Source: Gammaproteobacteria bacterium (GTDB taxonomy: Bacteria > Pseudomonadota > Gammaproteobacteria > Eutrophobiales > Eutrophobiaceae). Taken from it: DNA of 64,000 nucleotides. How positions within the stretch are numbered: position 1 is the stretch's first letter; each line of letters begins with the position of its first letter. The position numbers and the translations under genes were made by a program. The stretch lies in contig JAURNW010000028.1 in the NCBI GenBank assembly GCA_030829985.1, forward strand, positions 1 to 64,000, given 5' to 3'. Below the pieces are notes generated by a model. That model worked only from the letters and a program-made list of their open reading frames with translations. It did no database searches and was not told the DNA's origin. This document shows positions 36,786 to 46,698 of this stretch, in pieces.

Positions 36786-37447
36786 TAAATCACATTCTTT
36801 TTGACCTCGATGGCACACTGGCCGATACGGCAGATGATCTTGCTAATGCGCTAAATGCTATTCGTCTAAAACATGACTTGCCAAAATTACCCAAAGAGAT
36901 AATTCGTCCAACCGTCTCTCTTGGGGGAAATGCCATGATCAAACTTGCATTTGATCTTGAAGAAGGTGATACCGGTTTTGATGGTATTCGTGATGAGTTC
37001 CTTAATTATTATCGAGCCAATATCGCACAGGAAACTCGACTATTTGAGGGGATGGAAAAAGTATTACAGTCTCTGGAAGATGAAAATAAACCCTGGGGAA
37101 TCGTCACGAATAAATCTGCATGGTTAACAGACCCACTGATGAAAGCAATGTCACTTGATAAACGCGCGGCCTGTGTTGTAAGCGGCGACACACTCGAACA
37201 CCGTAAGCCGCATCCAGCCCCTATTCTTCACGCTTGTAAACTGATGCATTCAAATCCAGCTACGACTATTTATATCGGTGATGCGCAACGTGATATTGAA
37301 GCAGGTCGACGCGCTGGGACAAAAACATTGATAGCGCTTTATGGTTATATTGATGCCGATGATGACCCTAACTCATGGTGTGCTGATGGTATGATATCCA
37401 GTCCTCTTGAAATAAAAAACAAGCTAAGTGAACTCTGTAATTCATAA
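36782..37447 (+). CDS. gph: HAD phosphatase, phosphoglycolate or MurNAc-6-phosphate type
   Basis: A 221-residue HAD hydrolase with motif I FDLDGTLADT (nucleophile D8, acid D10), motif II VTNKS (about 104-108), the lysine in HRKPHP and motif IV IGDAQRDIEAG. It sits directly after ubiG, where Pseudomonas encodes MupP, an N-acetylmuramate-6-phosphate phosphatase; many genomes label the same gene gph. The two functions cannot be separated by eye. It overlaps the next gene by 20 bp. Confidence 0.88.
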   Translation: MINHILFDLDGTLADTADDLANALNAIRLKHDLPKLPKEIIRPTVSLGGNAMIKLAFDLEEGDTGFDGIRDEFLNYYRANIAQETRLFEGMEKVLQSLEDENKPWGIVTNKSAWLTDPLMKAMSLDKRAACVVSGDTLEHRKPHPAPILHACKLMHSNPATTIYIGDAQRDIEAGRRAGTKTLIALYGYIDADDDPNSWCADGMISSPLEIKNKLSELCNS

Positions 37448-38267
37448 TTCAAACACGCTGGATTATTGTATTAACAAAGCGATTCCGGATGGCTCTAATC
37501 TTTACTATGCAACACTTTTTGAACCTGAAAAAAATAAAAATATCATTATCAGTCTGCATGCATTGCTTCACGAACTGACAGATATTATCCACGAGTGTTC
37601 AGATCCCGGTATAGCGAGAATAAAGCTTCATTGGTGGCATGAAGAAATAGAACGGTTATTCCAACAACAGCCACGCCATCCTGTCACCAGACAATTAATG
37701 ACATGTCTCACAATCGATCAAACTTTAATTTCATCAATCAATTCTATCATCGGGAAGTTCGAGCATTTTTTATTCGTCGATCAAGTTGATTCTTTAGAGG
37801 GTATTTTATCGTTATATGATTCAACATCAGGCGAGTTATGGCAACAATGTGCAATCCAGTTAAAAGCAAACACATCCTCTTTAAAAATGATGCGCGACAT
37901 GGGCACTCTCTATCAATACATACGTTGTTTACAACAACCAACGAGTTATATTACCGAGACTCGTTGCATTATTCCGCTTAACATCATTAGCCAGGATGAC
38001 TTGCTCAACTTTAGTAAGGATAGAATGCGTCAAACTGACATTTTTTCTCCATTATTAATTGATTTAAGAACCCGTCTTGAAAAAAATTATAACGACTTAA
38101 AAACAGAGGATAAAAATATTTTTGAACATGGTTTGATATTAAATCGACTTGCACTCAAAACCTGTAATGAAGTGCTTAATGATGGCTGTAAGTTATTAAA
38201 TACCAATATAAGCCTGACCCCGCTAAGGAAACTCTGGATTGCTTGGCGAACACACTTTATTTCCTGA
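37428..38267 (+). CDS. squalene/phytoene synthase-fold protein, NDUFAF6-like, active site degenerate
   Basis: A 279-residue all-helical protein of the squalene/phytoene synthase family, seen in YYATLFEPEKNKNIIISLHALLHELTDIIHECSDPGIARIKLHWWHEEIERLF. The aspartate-rich motifs that bind prenyl-diphosphate magnesium are degraded: the first is ELTDIIHE and the second position reads LYQYIRCL with no aspartate. It therefore resembles NDUFAF6, the mitochondrial complex I assembly factor, more than a working synthase. It starts with GTG in the end of the phosphatase gene and lies 0.8 kb from the sdh operon, hinting at respiratory-complex assembly. Confidence 0.75.
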   Translation: MNSVIHNSNTLDYCINKAIPDGSNLYYATLFEPEKNKNIIISLHALLHELTDIIHECSDPGIARIKLHWWHEEIERLFQQQPRHPVTRQLMTCLTIDQTLISSINSIIGKFEHFLFVDQVDSLEGILSLYDSTSGELWQQCAIQLKANTSSLKMMRDMGTLYQYIRCLQQPTSYITETRCIIPLNIISQDDLLNFSKDRMRQTDIFSPLLIDLRTRLEKNYNDLKTEDKNIFEHGLILNRLALKTCNEVLNDGCKLLNTNISLTPLRKLWIAWRTHFIS

Positions 38268-38269
38268 TA

Positions 38270-38719
38270 TCAGACCTGATTAACTCTAAATCTTAATCTA
38301 ACGCGTAAACGTCTGAATAGATCGGGTTCAAGATTATCCAGTGTAAATATAAAATATTCTTTATTGCCAACGTATTTCAACAAAATGATCGTCAATGCGG
38401 GATGTACAAACAAGGAATCACCCATTATCGCTGGGTATATCTCACCATTATCTCGCTTTATCTGCCAATCATCGTCAGCAGCCAAAATTAATTCTGTCGT
38501 CCTTTCCTTAGTAAAACCTGAGCAATATTTATAAATTAGATAGGCCAGACCGAAAACTGGGCAACATGTCAGTAAAACTTTATAAATTAAGTCCAGCCCG
38601 GTTAACCATGGTATTAAAAGACAAAATATATGCGCCATCGTAAGCACAGTAACGATTATAGGAGAATGACTTACAGGCAATCTTAAAGTTACTAAAAAAG
38701 GGTTTTCGATACTGTCCAT
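38270..38719 (-). CDS. ygfX: YgfX-like membrane protein
   Basis: A 149-residue protein with two membrane helices (about 24-40 and 45-62), preceded by TLRLPVSHSP and followed by a soluble domain (LAADDDWQIKRDNGEI, LLKYVGNKEYFIFTLDNLEPDLFRRLRVRLRF). This matches the YgfX (CptA) pattern, whose gene is typically the neighbour of sdhE. Here it is divergent from the sdh operon that contains sdhE. Proposed roles for YgfX include inhibiting cell-division polymers, but this is debated. Confidence 0.7.
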   Translation of the reverse strand: MDSIENPFLVTLRLPVSHSPIIVTVLTMAHIFCLLIPWLTGLDLIYKVLLTCCPVFGLAYLIYKYCSGFTKERTTELILAADDDWQIKRDNGEIYPAIMGDSLFVHPALTIILLKYVGNKEYFIFTLDNLEPDLFRRLRVRLRFRVNQV

Positions 38720-38858
38720 GACATAATTATTAATAGTTTGGGTTCCTTCCCGATAAATTAAGATTCTAGCGTGATTTTTGTTCTAAATAACCTTAGAATT
38801 ATGTTCTTGCGTTGCAGCATACAAGGGAATGTCCTCTTTTCAATCGTTAATGAAATAA

Positions 38859-39032
<174 letters not shown>

Positions 39033-39115
39033 AAAATTATAACGAATAGTTAAAACCAACATGATTTGTATTTTCAGCAAATCAAATTAAAAATAATAAT
39101 TAGAGGATATCAATT

Positions 39116-39499
39116 ATGGAATCGGTGAAACGACCGTTATCACCCCATTTACAAATCTATAAACCTCAATTGACATCGATATTATCGATCACTCATCGAG
39201 GTACTGGTGTCTTTCTTAGTCTGGGCGCCTTGTTACTAAGTTGCTGGTTGGTAGGGCTTGCTTCGGGTGAAGCGGCTTTTAATAATTTGCAAGAATATAC
39301 CAGCGCCTGGTATGGCAAAATAATACTGATCGCCTTTGTATTTTCACTTTATTTCCATCTTGCGAACGGCATCAGGCATTTGTTCTGGGATGTCGGTATG
39401 GGACTCGAGATATCTACAACCTATAAGTCAGGTTATGCCGTTCTTATCGCCAGCATTATATTGACTGTGGCAACCCTGTTCTTGGGAGGTGCACTATGA
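39116..39499 (+). CDS. sdhC: succinate dehydrogenase cytochrome b556 subunit
   Basis: The first membrane anchor of complex II, 127 residues with three helices. It has the family signature RPLSPHLQIYKPQLTSILSITHRGTG (6-31) and SLYFHLANGIRHLFWDVG (about 78-95), which holds the haem-ligand histidine. A Shine-Dalgarno AGAGGA lies at 39102-39107. The stop overlaps sdhD by 4 bp. Confidence 0.95.
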   Translation: MESVKRPLSPHLQIYKPQLTSILSITHRGTGVFLSLGALLLSCWLVGLASGEAAFNNLQEYTSAWYGKIILIAFVFSLYFHLANGIRHLFWDVGMGLEISTTYKSGYAVLIASIILTVATLFLGGAL

Positions 39500-39876
39500 A
39501 TTTACAAAGCCCTCTTGGACGTGTACGCGGACTAGGTTCAGCGAAAGAAGGTGTTCATCATTGGTGGTCACAACGTCTAACAGCCGTTGCACTGGTTCCG
39601 CTTAGTCTATGGTTTATCTATTCACTGGTCGTCGTTACCGGTGCCGATTATGCAACCGTAGTGGCATGGCTCTCAAATCCATTACAAGCCGTATTAATGC
39701 TGATATTTGTAATTTCTCTCTACTACCATGCAGCACTGGGTCTGCAGGTAGTAATTGAAGATTACATCAAACCAGAGTGGCAAAAGATCGCTTGTCTGAT
39801 CCTGGTCAAATTTCTGGCATTGTTGGCTGGTCTAAGCTCTGCAATAGCTGTGTTAAAGGTTTATTTAGGACTGTAA
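39496..39876 (+). CDS. sdhD: succinate dehydrogenase hydrophobic membrane anchor subunit
   Basis: The second anchor of complex II, 126 residues with three helices. SPLGRVRGLGSAKEGVHHWWSQRLTAVALVPL (5-36) and SLYYHAALGLQVVIEDYI (about 75-92) are diagnostic; with SdhC it binds haem b and ubiquinone. It sits between sdhC (overlap) and sdhA (6-bp gap). Confidence 0.95.
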   Translation: MNLQSPLGRVRGLGSAKEGVHHWWSQRLTAVALVPLSLWFIYSLVVVTGADYATVVAWLSNPLQAVLMLIFVISLYYHAALGLQVVIEDYIKPEWQKIACLILVKFLALLAGLSSAIAVLKVYLGL

Positions 39877-39882
39877 ATAATA

Positions 39883-41670
39883 ATGACAAAATCATACGAA
39901 ATTATTGAACATAAATACGATATCGTCGTGGTAGGTGCCGGAGGCGCTGGACTCAGGGCCACATTTGGCATGGCAGCGAAAGGGCTTAAAACAGCTTGTA
40001 TCTCCAAGGTATTTCCGACACGTAGTCATACTGTAGCAGCTCAGGGTGGCATGAGTGCCTCGCTGGGGAACATGGGCGAGGATGATTGGCGCTGGCATAT
40101 GTATGACACAGTAAAAGGTTCAGACTGGTTAGGTGATCAGGATGCAATTGAATATATGTGTCGTGAAGCCGTACCCGCAGTAATTGAACTTGAACATCAA
40201 GGTGTCCCATTTTCGCGTACTGAAGAAGGCAAAATATACCAACGCCCTTTTGGCGGTATGACAACAAATTATGGCGAAGGTACAGCACAACGCACCTGCG
40301 CGGCGGCTGATCGTACTGGACATGCGATTTTACATACACTTTATCAACAGTCTTTAAAGCACGAAGCAGAGTTCTTTATTGAATACTTTGCTTTTGACTT
40401 GATTATGGATGATGAAGGTGTATGCCGTGGCGTTATGGCATGGAACCTTGAAGACGGCAAGATTCATCGATTTCGTGCTCATCAAGTGGTATTAGCCACA
40501 GGTGGTTATGGACGAGCCTTTTTCTCTGCTACTTCCGCACATACCTGTACCGGTGATGGCAATGGCATGGTCTTACGTGCCGGTTTACCACTGCAGGATA
40601 TGGAGTTCATTCAATTTCATCCGACCGGTATCTACGGTTCTGGCTGCTTGATAACTGAAGGCGTACGAGGTGAAGGAGGTTATCTTACGAACTCTGAAGG
40701 CGAACGTTTCATGGAACGCTACGCACCATCGGCAAAAGATCTGGCTTCAAGAGACGTCGTGAGTCGTTCCATGACCATAGAGATTCGAGAAGGTCGTGGC
40801 GTCGGCAAGGATAAAGATCATATACATCTGCATCTGGAACATTTAGGACCGGAAGTGATTAATGAGCGTCTTCCGGGTATTGCTGAATCGGCCCATATCT
40901 TTGCTGGCGTTGATGTGACGAAAGAACCTATCCCGGTCATTCCAACCGTGCATTACAACATGGGTGGTATTCAGACCAATTATCATGGGCAGGTCGTGAC
41001 CTTAAAGAATGGCGATCCCGATACTATCGTAGAAGGATTGATGTCTATAGGCGAAGCGGCCTGTGTATCCGTACATGGCGCTAACCGTTTAGGCTCTAAT
41101 TCATTACTCGATTTGATTGTCTTTGGTCGTTCTGCTGCAAATTATTGTGCTGAAAATATAAAGCCAGGACAAGCGCATAAATCGATGCCAAATGCAGGTC
41201 AGGAAAGTCTGGATCGTCTCGATAAATTACGACACAACAAGGGTTCGATCAAAACCTCCGAGATACGTAATAACATGCAACGTACTATGCAAAACGATGC
41301 CGCTGTATTTCGTACCGGCGAAACCCTGAAAGAAGGCATTGATAAAATGGCCGACATCTGGGAATCCTATTCACAGATAAAAATTGACGATAAAAGCATG
41401 GTCTGGAATACCGATTTGGTTGAAGCGTTGGAACTTGACAATCTTTTACGCTGTGCAATGGTCAGTATACATTCTGCATACAATCGTCAAGAGAGCCGTG
41501 GTGGTCATGCACGCGAAGACTTTCCCGATCGTGATGATGATAACTGGATGAAACACACCCTTGCCTCATTCAATGATAAGGGTGAAGTCAGTTTCGAGTA
41601 TCGACCAGTTCATATGTTTACACTGACTGACGAAGTTGAAGTGTTCCCACCCAAGAAACGTGTCTATTAA
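39883..41670 (+). CDS. sdhA: succinate dehydrogenase flavoprotein subunit
   Basis: Oxidises succinate to fumarate at a covalently bound FAD. The 595-residue protein has the FAD-binding [12 protein letters not shown] (15-26), the flavinylated histidine H49 (SHTVAAQGG) and the active-site block [21 protein letters not shown]. The length is standard. FAD attachment needs SdhE, encoded three genes later, and an SDHAF4-like gene lies upstream. Confidence 0.98.
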   Translation: MTKSYEIIEHKYDIVVVGAGGAGLRATFGMAAKGLKTACISKVFPTRSHTVAAQGGMSASLGNMGEDDWRWHMYDTVKGSDWLGDQDAIEYMCREAVPAVIELEHQGVPFSRTEEGKIYQRPFGGMTTNYGEGTAQRTCAAADRTGHAILHTLYQQSLKHEAEFFIEYFAFDLIMDDEGVCRGVMAWNLEDGKIHRFRAHQVVLATGGYGRAFFSATSAHTCTGDGNGMVLRAGLPLQDMEFIQFHPTGIYGSGCLITEGVRGEGGYLTNSEGERFMERYAPSAKDLASRDVVSRSMTIEIREGRGVGKDKDHIHLHLEHLGPEVINERLPGIAESAHIFAGVDVTKEPIPVIPTVHYNMGGIQTNYHGQVVTLKNGDPDTIVEGLMSIGEAACVSVHGANRLGSNSLLDLIVFGRSAANYCAENIKPGQAHKSMPNAGQESLDRLDKLRHNKGSIKTSEIRNNMQRTMQNDAAVFRTGETLKEGIDKMADIWESYSQIKIDDKSMVWNTDLVEALELDNLLRCAMVSIHSAYNRQESRGGHAREDFPDRDDDNWMKHTLASFNDKGEVSFEYRPVHMFTLTDEVEVFPPKKRVY

Positions 41671-41687
41671 ATAATTAGAGAACCACT

Positions 41688-42470
41688 ATGGCTGAATTTA
41701 CATTACCTAAAAATTCTAAAGTTAAACTCGGTAAAACCTTTGCCAATGCTGAAGGTGCTACGAATAAAAAAACATTCCGTGTTTATCGTTGGGAACCTGA
41801 CTCAGGTGAAAACCCAAGACTCGACTCGTATGAGATCAATCTGGATAACTGTGGCCCAATGGTCCTGGATGCAATCATTTATATAAAAAATGAAATCGAT
41901 TCAACCCTTACCTTTCGTCGCTCTTGCCGTGAAGGTATTTGTGGATCCTGCGCTATGAACATAGGCGGCACAAACACGCTGGCTTGCACCAAGGCCATTA
42001 ATGAGTTTGATGGTGATGTTGCCATCTATCCGTTACCACATATGCCCGTGATCAAAGATCTGGTACCGGACTTAACCCACTTCTATGCACAATATGCTTC
42101 AATCAAGCCCTGGATGCAAACCCAATCAGCACTCCCACCTGATGCAGAGCGACTTCAATCAAAAGAAGAGCGTGAAAAACTGGATGGTCTGTACGAATGT
42201 ATTCTTTGTGCCTGCTGTTCGACCAGTTGTCCAAGTTATTGGTGGAACAGTGACCGTTACCTGGGCCCTGCTATTTTATTACAGGCCTATCGTTGGATAA
42301 TCGATAGCCGTGATGAATATACTGGCGAACGTCTGGATGATCTGGAAGATCCATTCCGCTTGTACCGTTGTCATACCATCATGAACTGTACCAACACATG
42401 CCCCAAAGGGTTGAATCCGGCAAAAGCGATTGCCGAGATCAAAAAGCTGATGGTGTCTCGTACCGTTTAA
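41688..42470 (+). CDS. sdhB: succinate dehydrogenase iron-sulfur subunit
   Basis: Passes electrons from FAD to quinone. The 260-residue protein holds all three clusters: 2Fe-2S at C80, C85, C88, C100; 4Fe-4S at C171, C174, C177, with C238 as the usual distant ligand; 3Fe-4S at C181, C228, C234. It is directly followed by sdhE with no gap. Confidence 0.98.
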   Translation: MAEFTLPKNSKVKLGKTFANAEGATNKKTFRVYRWEPDSGENPRLDSYEINLDNCGPMVLDAIIYIKNEIDSTLTFRRSCREGICGSCAMNIGGTNTLACTKAINEFDGDVAIYPLPHMPVIKDLVPDLTHFYAQYASIKPWMQTQSALPPDAERLQSKEEREKLDGLYECILCACCSTSCPSYWWNSDRYLGPAILLQAYRWIIDSRDEYTGERLDDLEDPFRLYRCHTIMNCTNTCPKGLNPAKAIAEIKKLMVSRTV

Positions 42471-42719
42471 ATGGAAACCGAACGTTCCCGTCTTCTCTGG
42501 CGTTGCCGGCGTGGTATTCGGGAAATGGATATTGTGTTGACTGAATTTCTTGAGCAGTCTTATGACACGCTTCATGATGATGGTAAAAAAGCATTTGTAC
42601 GGCTATTGGATGAACCTGATCTGGATATACTCAACTGGATAATGGGGAAAGGTGAGCCAGAAAACATTGCCTTAAAAAACATTATTTTATTAATCAGACA
42701 ATCCAGACATATAGAGTGA
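42471..42719 (+). CDS. sdhE: FAD assembly factor SdhE
   Basis: An 82-residue helical protein with the RGxxE-type motif RRGIREMD (12-19) that contacts SdhA during FAD attachment. The start codon directly follows the sdhB stop, so it is part of the sdh transcript. In E. coli sdhE sits apart with ygfX; here both are close to the sdh operon. Confidence 0.93.
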   Translation: METERSRLLWRCRRGIREMDIVLTEFLEQSYDTLHDDGKKAFVRLLDEPDLDILNWIMGKGEPENIALKNIILLIRQSRHIE

Positions 42720-42728
42720 ACCAGCGTT

Positions 42729-43733
42729 ATGCAAGACACATGGCAGAAATTCCTGCATCAACAGGGAGCAACAATACACGATGATGGTATTGAGCTAAAT
42801 CATCCTGATCTCAATATTATAGAAACCCCTCTAGTCTCTCCCCTGGCCGGGTTTACAACGCTAGTCGTTGGCGGAAGTGAACGTCATTTATTTTTACACG
42901 GCCAATTCATCAATGATTTAAATCTGATTGAAACCCCTGCTGCGCAACTTTCTGCATGGTGTAATCCAAAAGGACAGTTGATTACCAATTTTTTAGTGGT
43001 TAATACGGGCACAAGCTATCTATTGATTTTCAAAAAAGAGTTGAAAGAGTTTGTGCAAAAAAGACTTACTATGTTTGTCATGCGTTCCGACGTAACAATA
43101 GCTGATATTTCAGAGACATCACCACTGCTTGGCTTAGCCAATACGACTGAGCTTTCTTTATTAAATGAAAATATTCCAACAGAGCCCGGCGCAGTTCATG
43201 CGTTTGATGGCCTCATTGTCATTTGTCATCCCGATGGCTCTGGCCGCCACCTGGTCACTGGCAGCATAGATGCATTGATAAATAAACTAACGGCACACAA
43301 GAATGAGATAACAATGATAAGTAGTTCTGCATGGAATCTTTTAGATATTCTTGCGGGGCTGCCGTGGATAACATTAGCAACTCAGGAACAGTTCTTACCT
43401 CAGATGTTAAACCTCGATGTACTAAAAGGCTTAAGTTATAAAAAAGGTTGTTATCCCGGACAAGAAGTCATTGCTCGTTTACATTTTCGTGGTGAAGTAA
43501 AAAAACGTTTACAATTAATGACTACAACTCAATCATTGACTGCAGGCAACAATCTTTATTTGAAGAATGGAAGTAAGATCGGAACTGTTATCAATTCAGA
43601 ATGCCGCACTGATGGGCTAAGTTATGCCCTTGCGATTATAGAATTGGATAAAATAAAAGAACCCCTCTTTACTGATAGGCAATGCCAGCATGAGGTTTCA
43701 ATCACGGAACTCCCCTATGCTATCCACGCATGA
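42729..43733 (+). CDS. ygfZ: folate-binding protein YgfZ (iron-sulfur cluster repair)
   Basis: A tetrahydrofolate-dependent protein that supports iron-sulfur enzymes, including succinate dehydrogenase and MiaB. It has 334 residues and the signature KGCYPGQEVIAR (239-250) with the essential cysteine C241. It lies 9 bp after sdhE, a useful location for maintaining the iron-sulfur clusters of SdhB. Confidence 0.93.
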   Translation: MQDTWQKFLHQQGATIHDDGIELNHPDLNIIETPLVSPLAGFTTLVVGGSERHLFLHGQFINDLNLIETPAAQLSAWCNPKGQLITNFLVVNTGTSYLLIFKKELKEFVQKRLTMFVMRSDVTIADISETSPLLGLANTTELSLLNENIPTEPGAVHAFDGLIVICHPDGSGRHLVTGSIDALINKLTAHKNEITMISSSAWNLLDILAGLPWITLATQEQFLPQMLNLDVLKGLSYKKGCYPGQEVIARLHFRGEVKKRLQLMTTTQSLTAGNNLYLKNGSKIGTVINSECRTDGLSYALAIIELDKIKEPLFTDRQCQHEVSITELPYAIHA

Positions 43734-44760
43734 AGAACAAATAGAACTACCCGCCGAATGGGAAGCACAATCAGGTATTCTCCTGACCTGGCCACACACT
43801 GAAAGTGACTGGAAAAATAATCTCGACGAGATCGGCAAGGTTTATCTTGATATGTGCAAAGCTATTTCCCAATACCAAAAATTACTAATCATTTGTTATG
43901 ACAAGCAGCATAAAGAAATGATAGAGAATTTATTCAAAGACCACGCAATAGCAAAAGATGCTTATCAACTAAGCATATGCAAGACCAACGATACCTGGTT
44001 CAGAGATTACGGTCCAATCACAGTTCGCTGTGATGGTAGCCTGCAGTTACAAAACTTCATTTTCAACAGCTGGGGTAATAAATACCACTCCGACCTGGAT
44101 AATGCAGTATCCAGACATCTCTATAAAGAAAACTACTTCGATGAAAACCAAATGAAAGATTGTGATTTTGTTCTTGAAGGTGGCAGTGTCGAATCCGATG
44201 GCCACGGGACAATATTAACTACATCGCATTGTCTGTTGAAACGTCATCCTGATAAAACAAAAAAAGACGTCGAAAAATTATTAAATAATTATCTTGGTGC
44301 CACTAAAGTTCTATGGCTAGACCACGGTGGAATTACCGGCGACGATACTGATAGTCATATCGATAATCTCGCTCGCTTTGTCGATAAACATACGATTGTT
44401 TATTGTGCTTGTGATGATGTGCATAACCCCGACCATGATTCACTTAAATTGATGGAAGCAGAATTAAAAGCGTTAAGTGATAATGAAGACAAGCCCTATA
44501 ATTTAATACCTTTGCTTATGCCAAAAAATATTAAATATGACGGACAAAGCCTGCCCGCATCTTATGCAAATTTCTTGATCATTAATCAGGCCGTTTTGGT
44601 TCCAGTTTACAACGTGCCTGAAGATAAAAATGCATTGGAAGTTTTGCAGAAGTGTTTTCCGGAACGACGTATTATTGGGATTAACTCAACTGCAATGATT
44701 AAACAATTTGGCAGTTTGCATTGTGCCAGCATGCAACTACCAGCTGGAGTACTACATTAA
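43717..44760 (+). CDS. aguA: agmatine deiminase
   Basis: Hydrolyses agmatine to N-carbamoylputrescine and ammonia. I start at the ATG at 43717 (347 residues, MLSTHEEQIELPAEWEAQ); an upstream ATG at 43690 would add nine codons that lie in the ygfZ end and lack family likeness. Guanidine-enzyme motifs are present: TWFRDYGP, VLEGGSVESDG, DHGGITGDDTDSHID and the catalytic C336 (SLHCASMQLP). It is coupled to aguB by an overlapping TAATG. Confidence 0.93.
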   Translation: MLSTHEEQIELPAEWEAQSGILLTWPHTESDWKNNLDEIGKVYLDMCKAISQYQKLLIICYDKQHKEMIENLFKDHAIAKDAYQLSICKTNDTWFRDYGPITVRCDGSLQLQNFIFNSWGNKYHSDLDNAVSRHLYKENYFDENQMKDCDFVLEGGSVESDGHGTILTTSHCLLKRHPDKTKKDVEKLLNNYLGATKVLWLDHGGITGDDTDSHIDNLARFVDKHTIVYCACDDVHNPDHDSLKLMEAELKALSDNEDKPYNLIPLLMPKNIKYDGQSLPASYANFLIINQAVLVPVYNVPEDKNALEVLQKCFPERRIIGINSTAMIKQFGSLHCASMQLPAGVLH

Positions 44761-45653
44761 TGAGTAAAATAAAGGTCGCGATTGTTCAACACACTTGTAG
44801 TAATGACTATGAAGAAAATATGAAGACAGGCATCAATGGTATAGAAAAGGCTGCCGCTCAAGGTGCAGACCTCGTCTTGCTGCCTGAGCTCAGCATGTCG
44901 ACATATTTTTGTATTACAGAAGACCCTGATAATTACGATTTAGCAGAACCTATTCCCGGGAAGACAACCGAACAACTACAAGCTGTCGCAAAACAAAATA
45001 ATATAATTATCGTTGCAACTGTTTTTGAAAAAAGGGCTAAAGGTTTATATCACAATACAGCAATAGTCATTGATAAAGACGGCAGTCTTGCAGGCATCTA
45101 TAGGAAAATGCACATACCGGACGATCCCGGCTTTTATGAAAAATATTATTTCACACCCGGTGAGCAAGGCTTTATTCCGATTGATACCTCTATCGGCCGA
45201 CTGGGCGTTTTAATCTGTTGGGATCAATGGTATCCCGAAGCAGCAAGAATCATGGCGCTATCCGGTGCAGAGTTACTCTTGTTCCCCAGCGCCATTGGTT
45301 GGGAACCGGCTGAAACAGAACAGGAAAAAATACGGCAACGCAATGCCTGGATAACGATTCAAAAATCACATGCGATTGCCAATAACCTGCCCGTTATTGT
45401 TAGTAATAGAATTGGTCTGGAAGATCTTGATGGCTGTGATGACAATGCAACACAATTCTGGGGTTCCAGCTTCATCGCTGGACAACAGGGAGAAACCCTC
45501 GCTAAAGCCGCACCCGAAGACGACTGCGTTATCATAGCTGAAATAGATTTAGATAAGACAGAGCAAACAAGACGTATCTGGCCTTATTTTCGCGACCGAC
45601 GCATCGAACATTATCAAGGTATCTTACAACGACATATTGATGATAAAAAATAA
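44760..45653 (+). CDS. aguB: N-carbamoylputrescine amidase
   Basis: Converts N-carbamoylputrescine to putrescine, CO2 and ammonia. The nitrilase-fold protein has 297 residues from the ATG at 44760, which overlaps the aguA stop by one base; a longer frame upstream lies within aguA. The Glu-Lys-Cys triad is E43, K116 and C153. With aguA it gives a complete agmatine route to putrescine. Confidence 0.93.
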   Translation: MSKIKVAIVQHTCSNDYEENMKTGINGIEKAAAQGADLVLLPELSMSTYFCITEDPDNYDLAEPIPGKTTEQLQAVAKQNNIIIVATVFEKRAKGLYHNTAIVIDKDGSLAGIYRKMHIPDDPGFYEKYYFTPGEQGFIPIDTSIGRLGVLICWDQWYPEAARIMALSGAELLLFPSAIGWEPAETEQEKIRQRNAWITIQKSHAIANNLPVIVSNRIGLEDLDGCDDNATQFWGSSFIAGQQGETLAKAAPEDDCVIIAEIDLDKTEQTRRIWPYFRDRRIEHYQGILQRHIDDKK

Positions 45654-45675
45654 TCAGCATTAAGGAAATACATCC

Positions 45676-46653
45676 ATCAGCACACAAAATATTATCAATA
45701 GCGATTTCAAACCTGCCTGGTGGTGTCGTAATCGTCACGTGCAGTCAATGTATTTGAACCTGTTTTATAAATCATCTCCTTTAAAAACGCACAATGAACA
45801 ATTTGATTTACCCGATGGTGACTTCATCGATCTGGTCTGGACCGAAGAAAAAAGCAGCGAACCTTTAATCGTCTTATTACATGGACTCGAAGGCTCAATA
45901 GACTCACCTTATGTAAACGGGATTTTAAAAACTATAAACGAGTGCGGCTGGCAAGGTGTACTCATGCAATTTCGTGGATGTAGTGGTCGACATAACCGAT
46001 TGGATCGTAGTTACCATTCGGGAGATACCGGCGATATCAACACACTCGTCACTGAATTAAAATTACGTTATCCAGATAGAGACCTGGCAGCGATAGGCGT
46101 TTCACTGGGCGGAAATGTACTTATAAAATATCTCGGCGAACAAGGCAACAATTCACCCTTTAAAGCGGCCATGGCAATCTCAATCCCATTTGATCTCAGC
46201 AACTGCGCTAGTGAATTAAAGATCGGCTTCTCCAGAATATACCAACGTTATTTAATCAATAGCCTTAGTGATAAAGTTCGTAACAAATTTAAAGACAGGA
46301 CTGCGCCAATCGATCTAAACAAACTGAATGATTGGACGGATTTCTTTTTATTCGATGATAATGTAACAGCGCCACTAAATGGTTTTAAAAACGTGGATGA
46401 CTACTACACAAAATCAAGCTGCAAACAATTCATCAAACACATCGTTACACCTACTTTAATCCTGCATAGCAAAGACGACCCCTTCATGAACGAAACAGCT
46501 CTCCCCATTGAAAATGACTTATCACCGAGTGTCACACTGGAACTCACCGAACACGGTGGCCATGTCGGGTTTATTTATGGTAGCTCACCATTCAATGTTA
46601 AGTATTGGGCCGAGAGGAGGCTGGTTGAATTTTTTAATTCTTATTTAAATTAA
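45676..46653 (+). CDS. yheT: YheT-family alpha/beta hydrolase, apparent ATC start
   Basis: An alpha/beta hydrolase of about 325 residues with GLEGSIDSPYV, the nucleophile elbow GVSLGGNVL and a C-terminal HGGHVGF holding the catalytic histidine. The conserved YheT head (FKPAWWCRNRHVQS) is encoded in frame upstream of the first GTG (45739). No ATG, GTG or TTG exists between the TAA at 45661 and that GTG. A good Shine-Dalgarno (AAGGA, 45662-45666) is 9 bases before ATC at 45676, which would give (M)STQNIINSDFKPAWW. Either ATC is used or the base is an error or mutation. Confidence 0.85.
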   Translation: MSTQNIINSDFKPAWWCRNRHVQSMYLNLFYKSSPLKTHNEQFDLPDGDFIDLVWTEEKSSEPLIVLLHGLEGSIDSPYVNGILKTINECGWQGVLMQFRGCSGRHNRLDRSYHSGDTGDINTLVTELKLRYPDRDLAAIGVSLGGNVLIKYLGEQGNNSPFKAAMAISIPFDLSNCASELKIGFSRIYQRYLINSLSDKVRNKFKDRTAPIDLNKLNDWTDFFLFDDNVTAPLNGFKNVDDYYTKSSCKQFIKHIVTPTLILHSKDDPFMNETALPIENDLSPSVTLELTEHGGHVGFIYGSSPFNVKYWAERRLVEFFNSYLN

Positions 46654-46698
46654 ACTTTTATCTTAGCTGAAGTTATATTTTTTATATAGAATCTCTGT

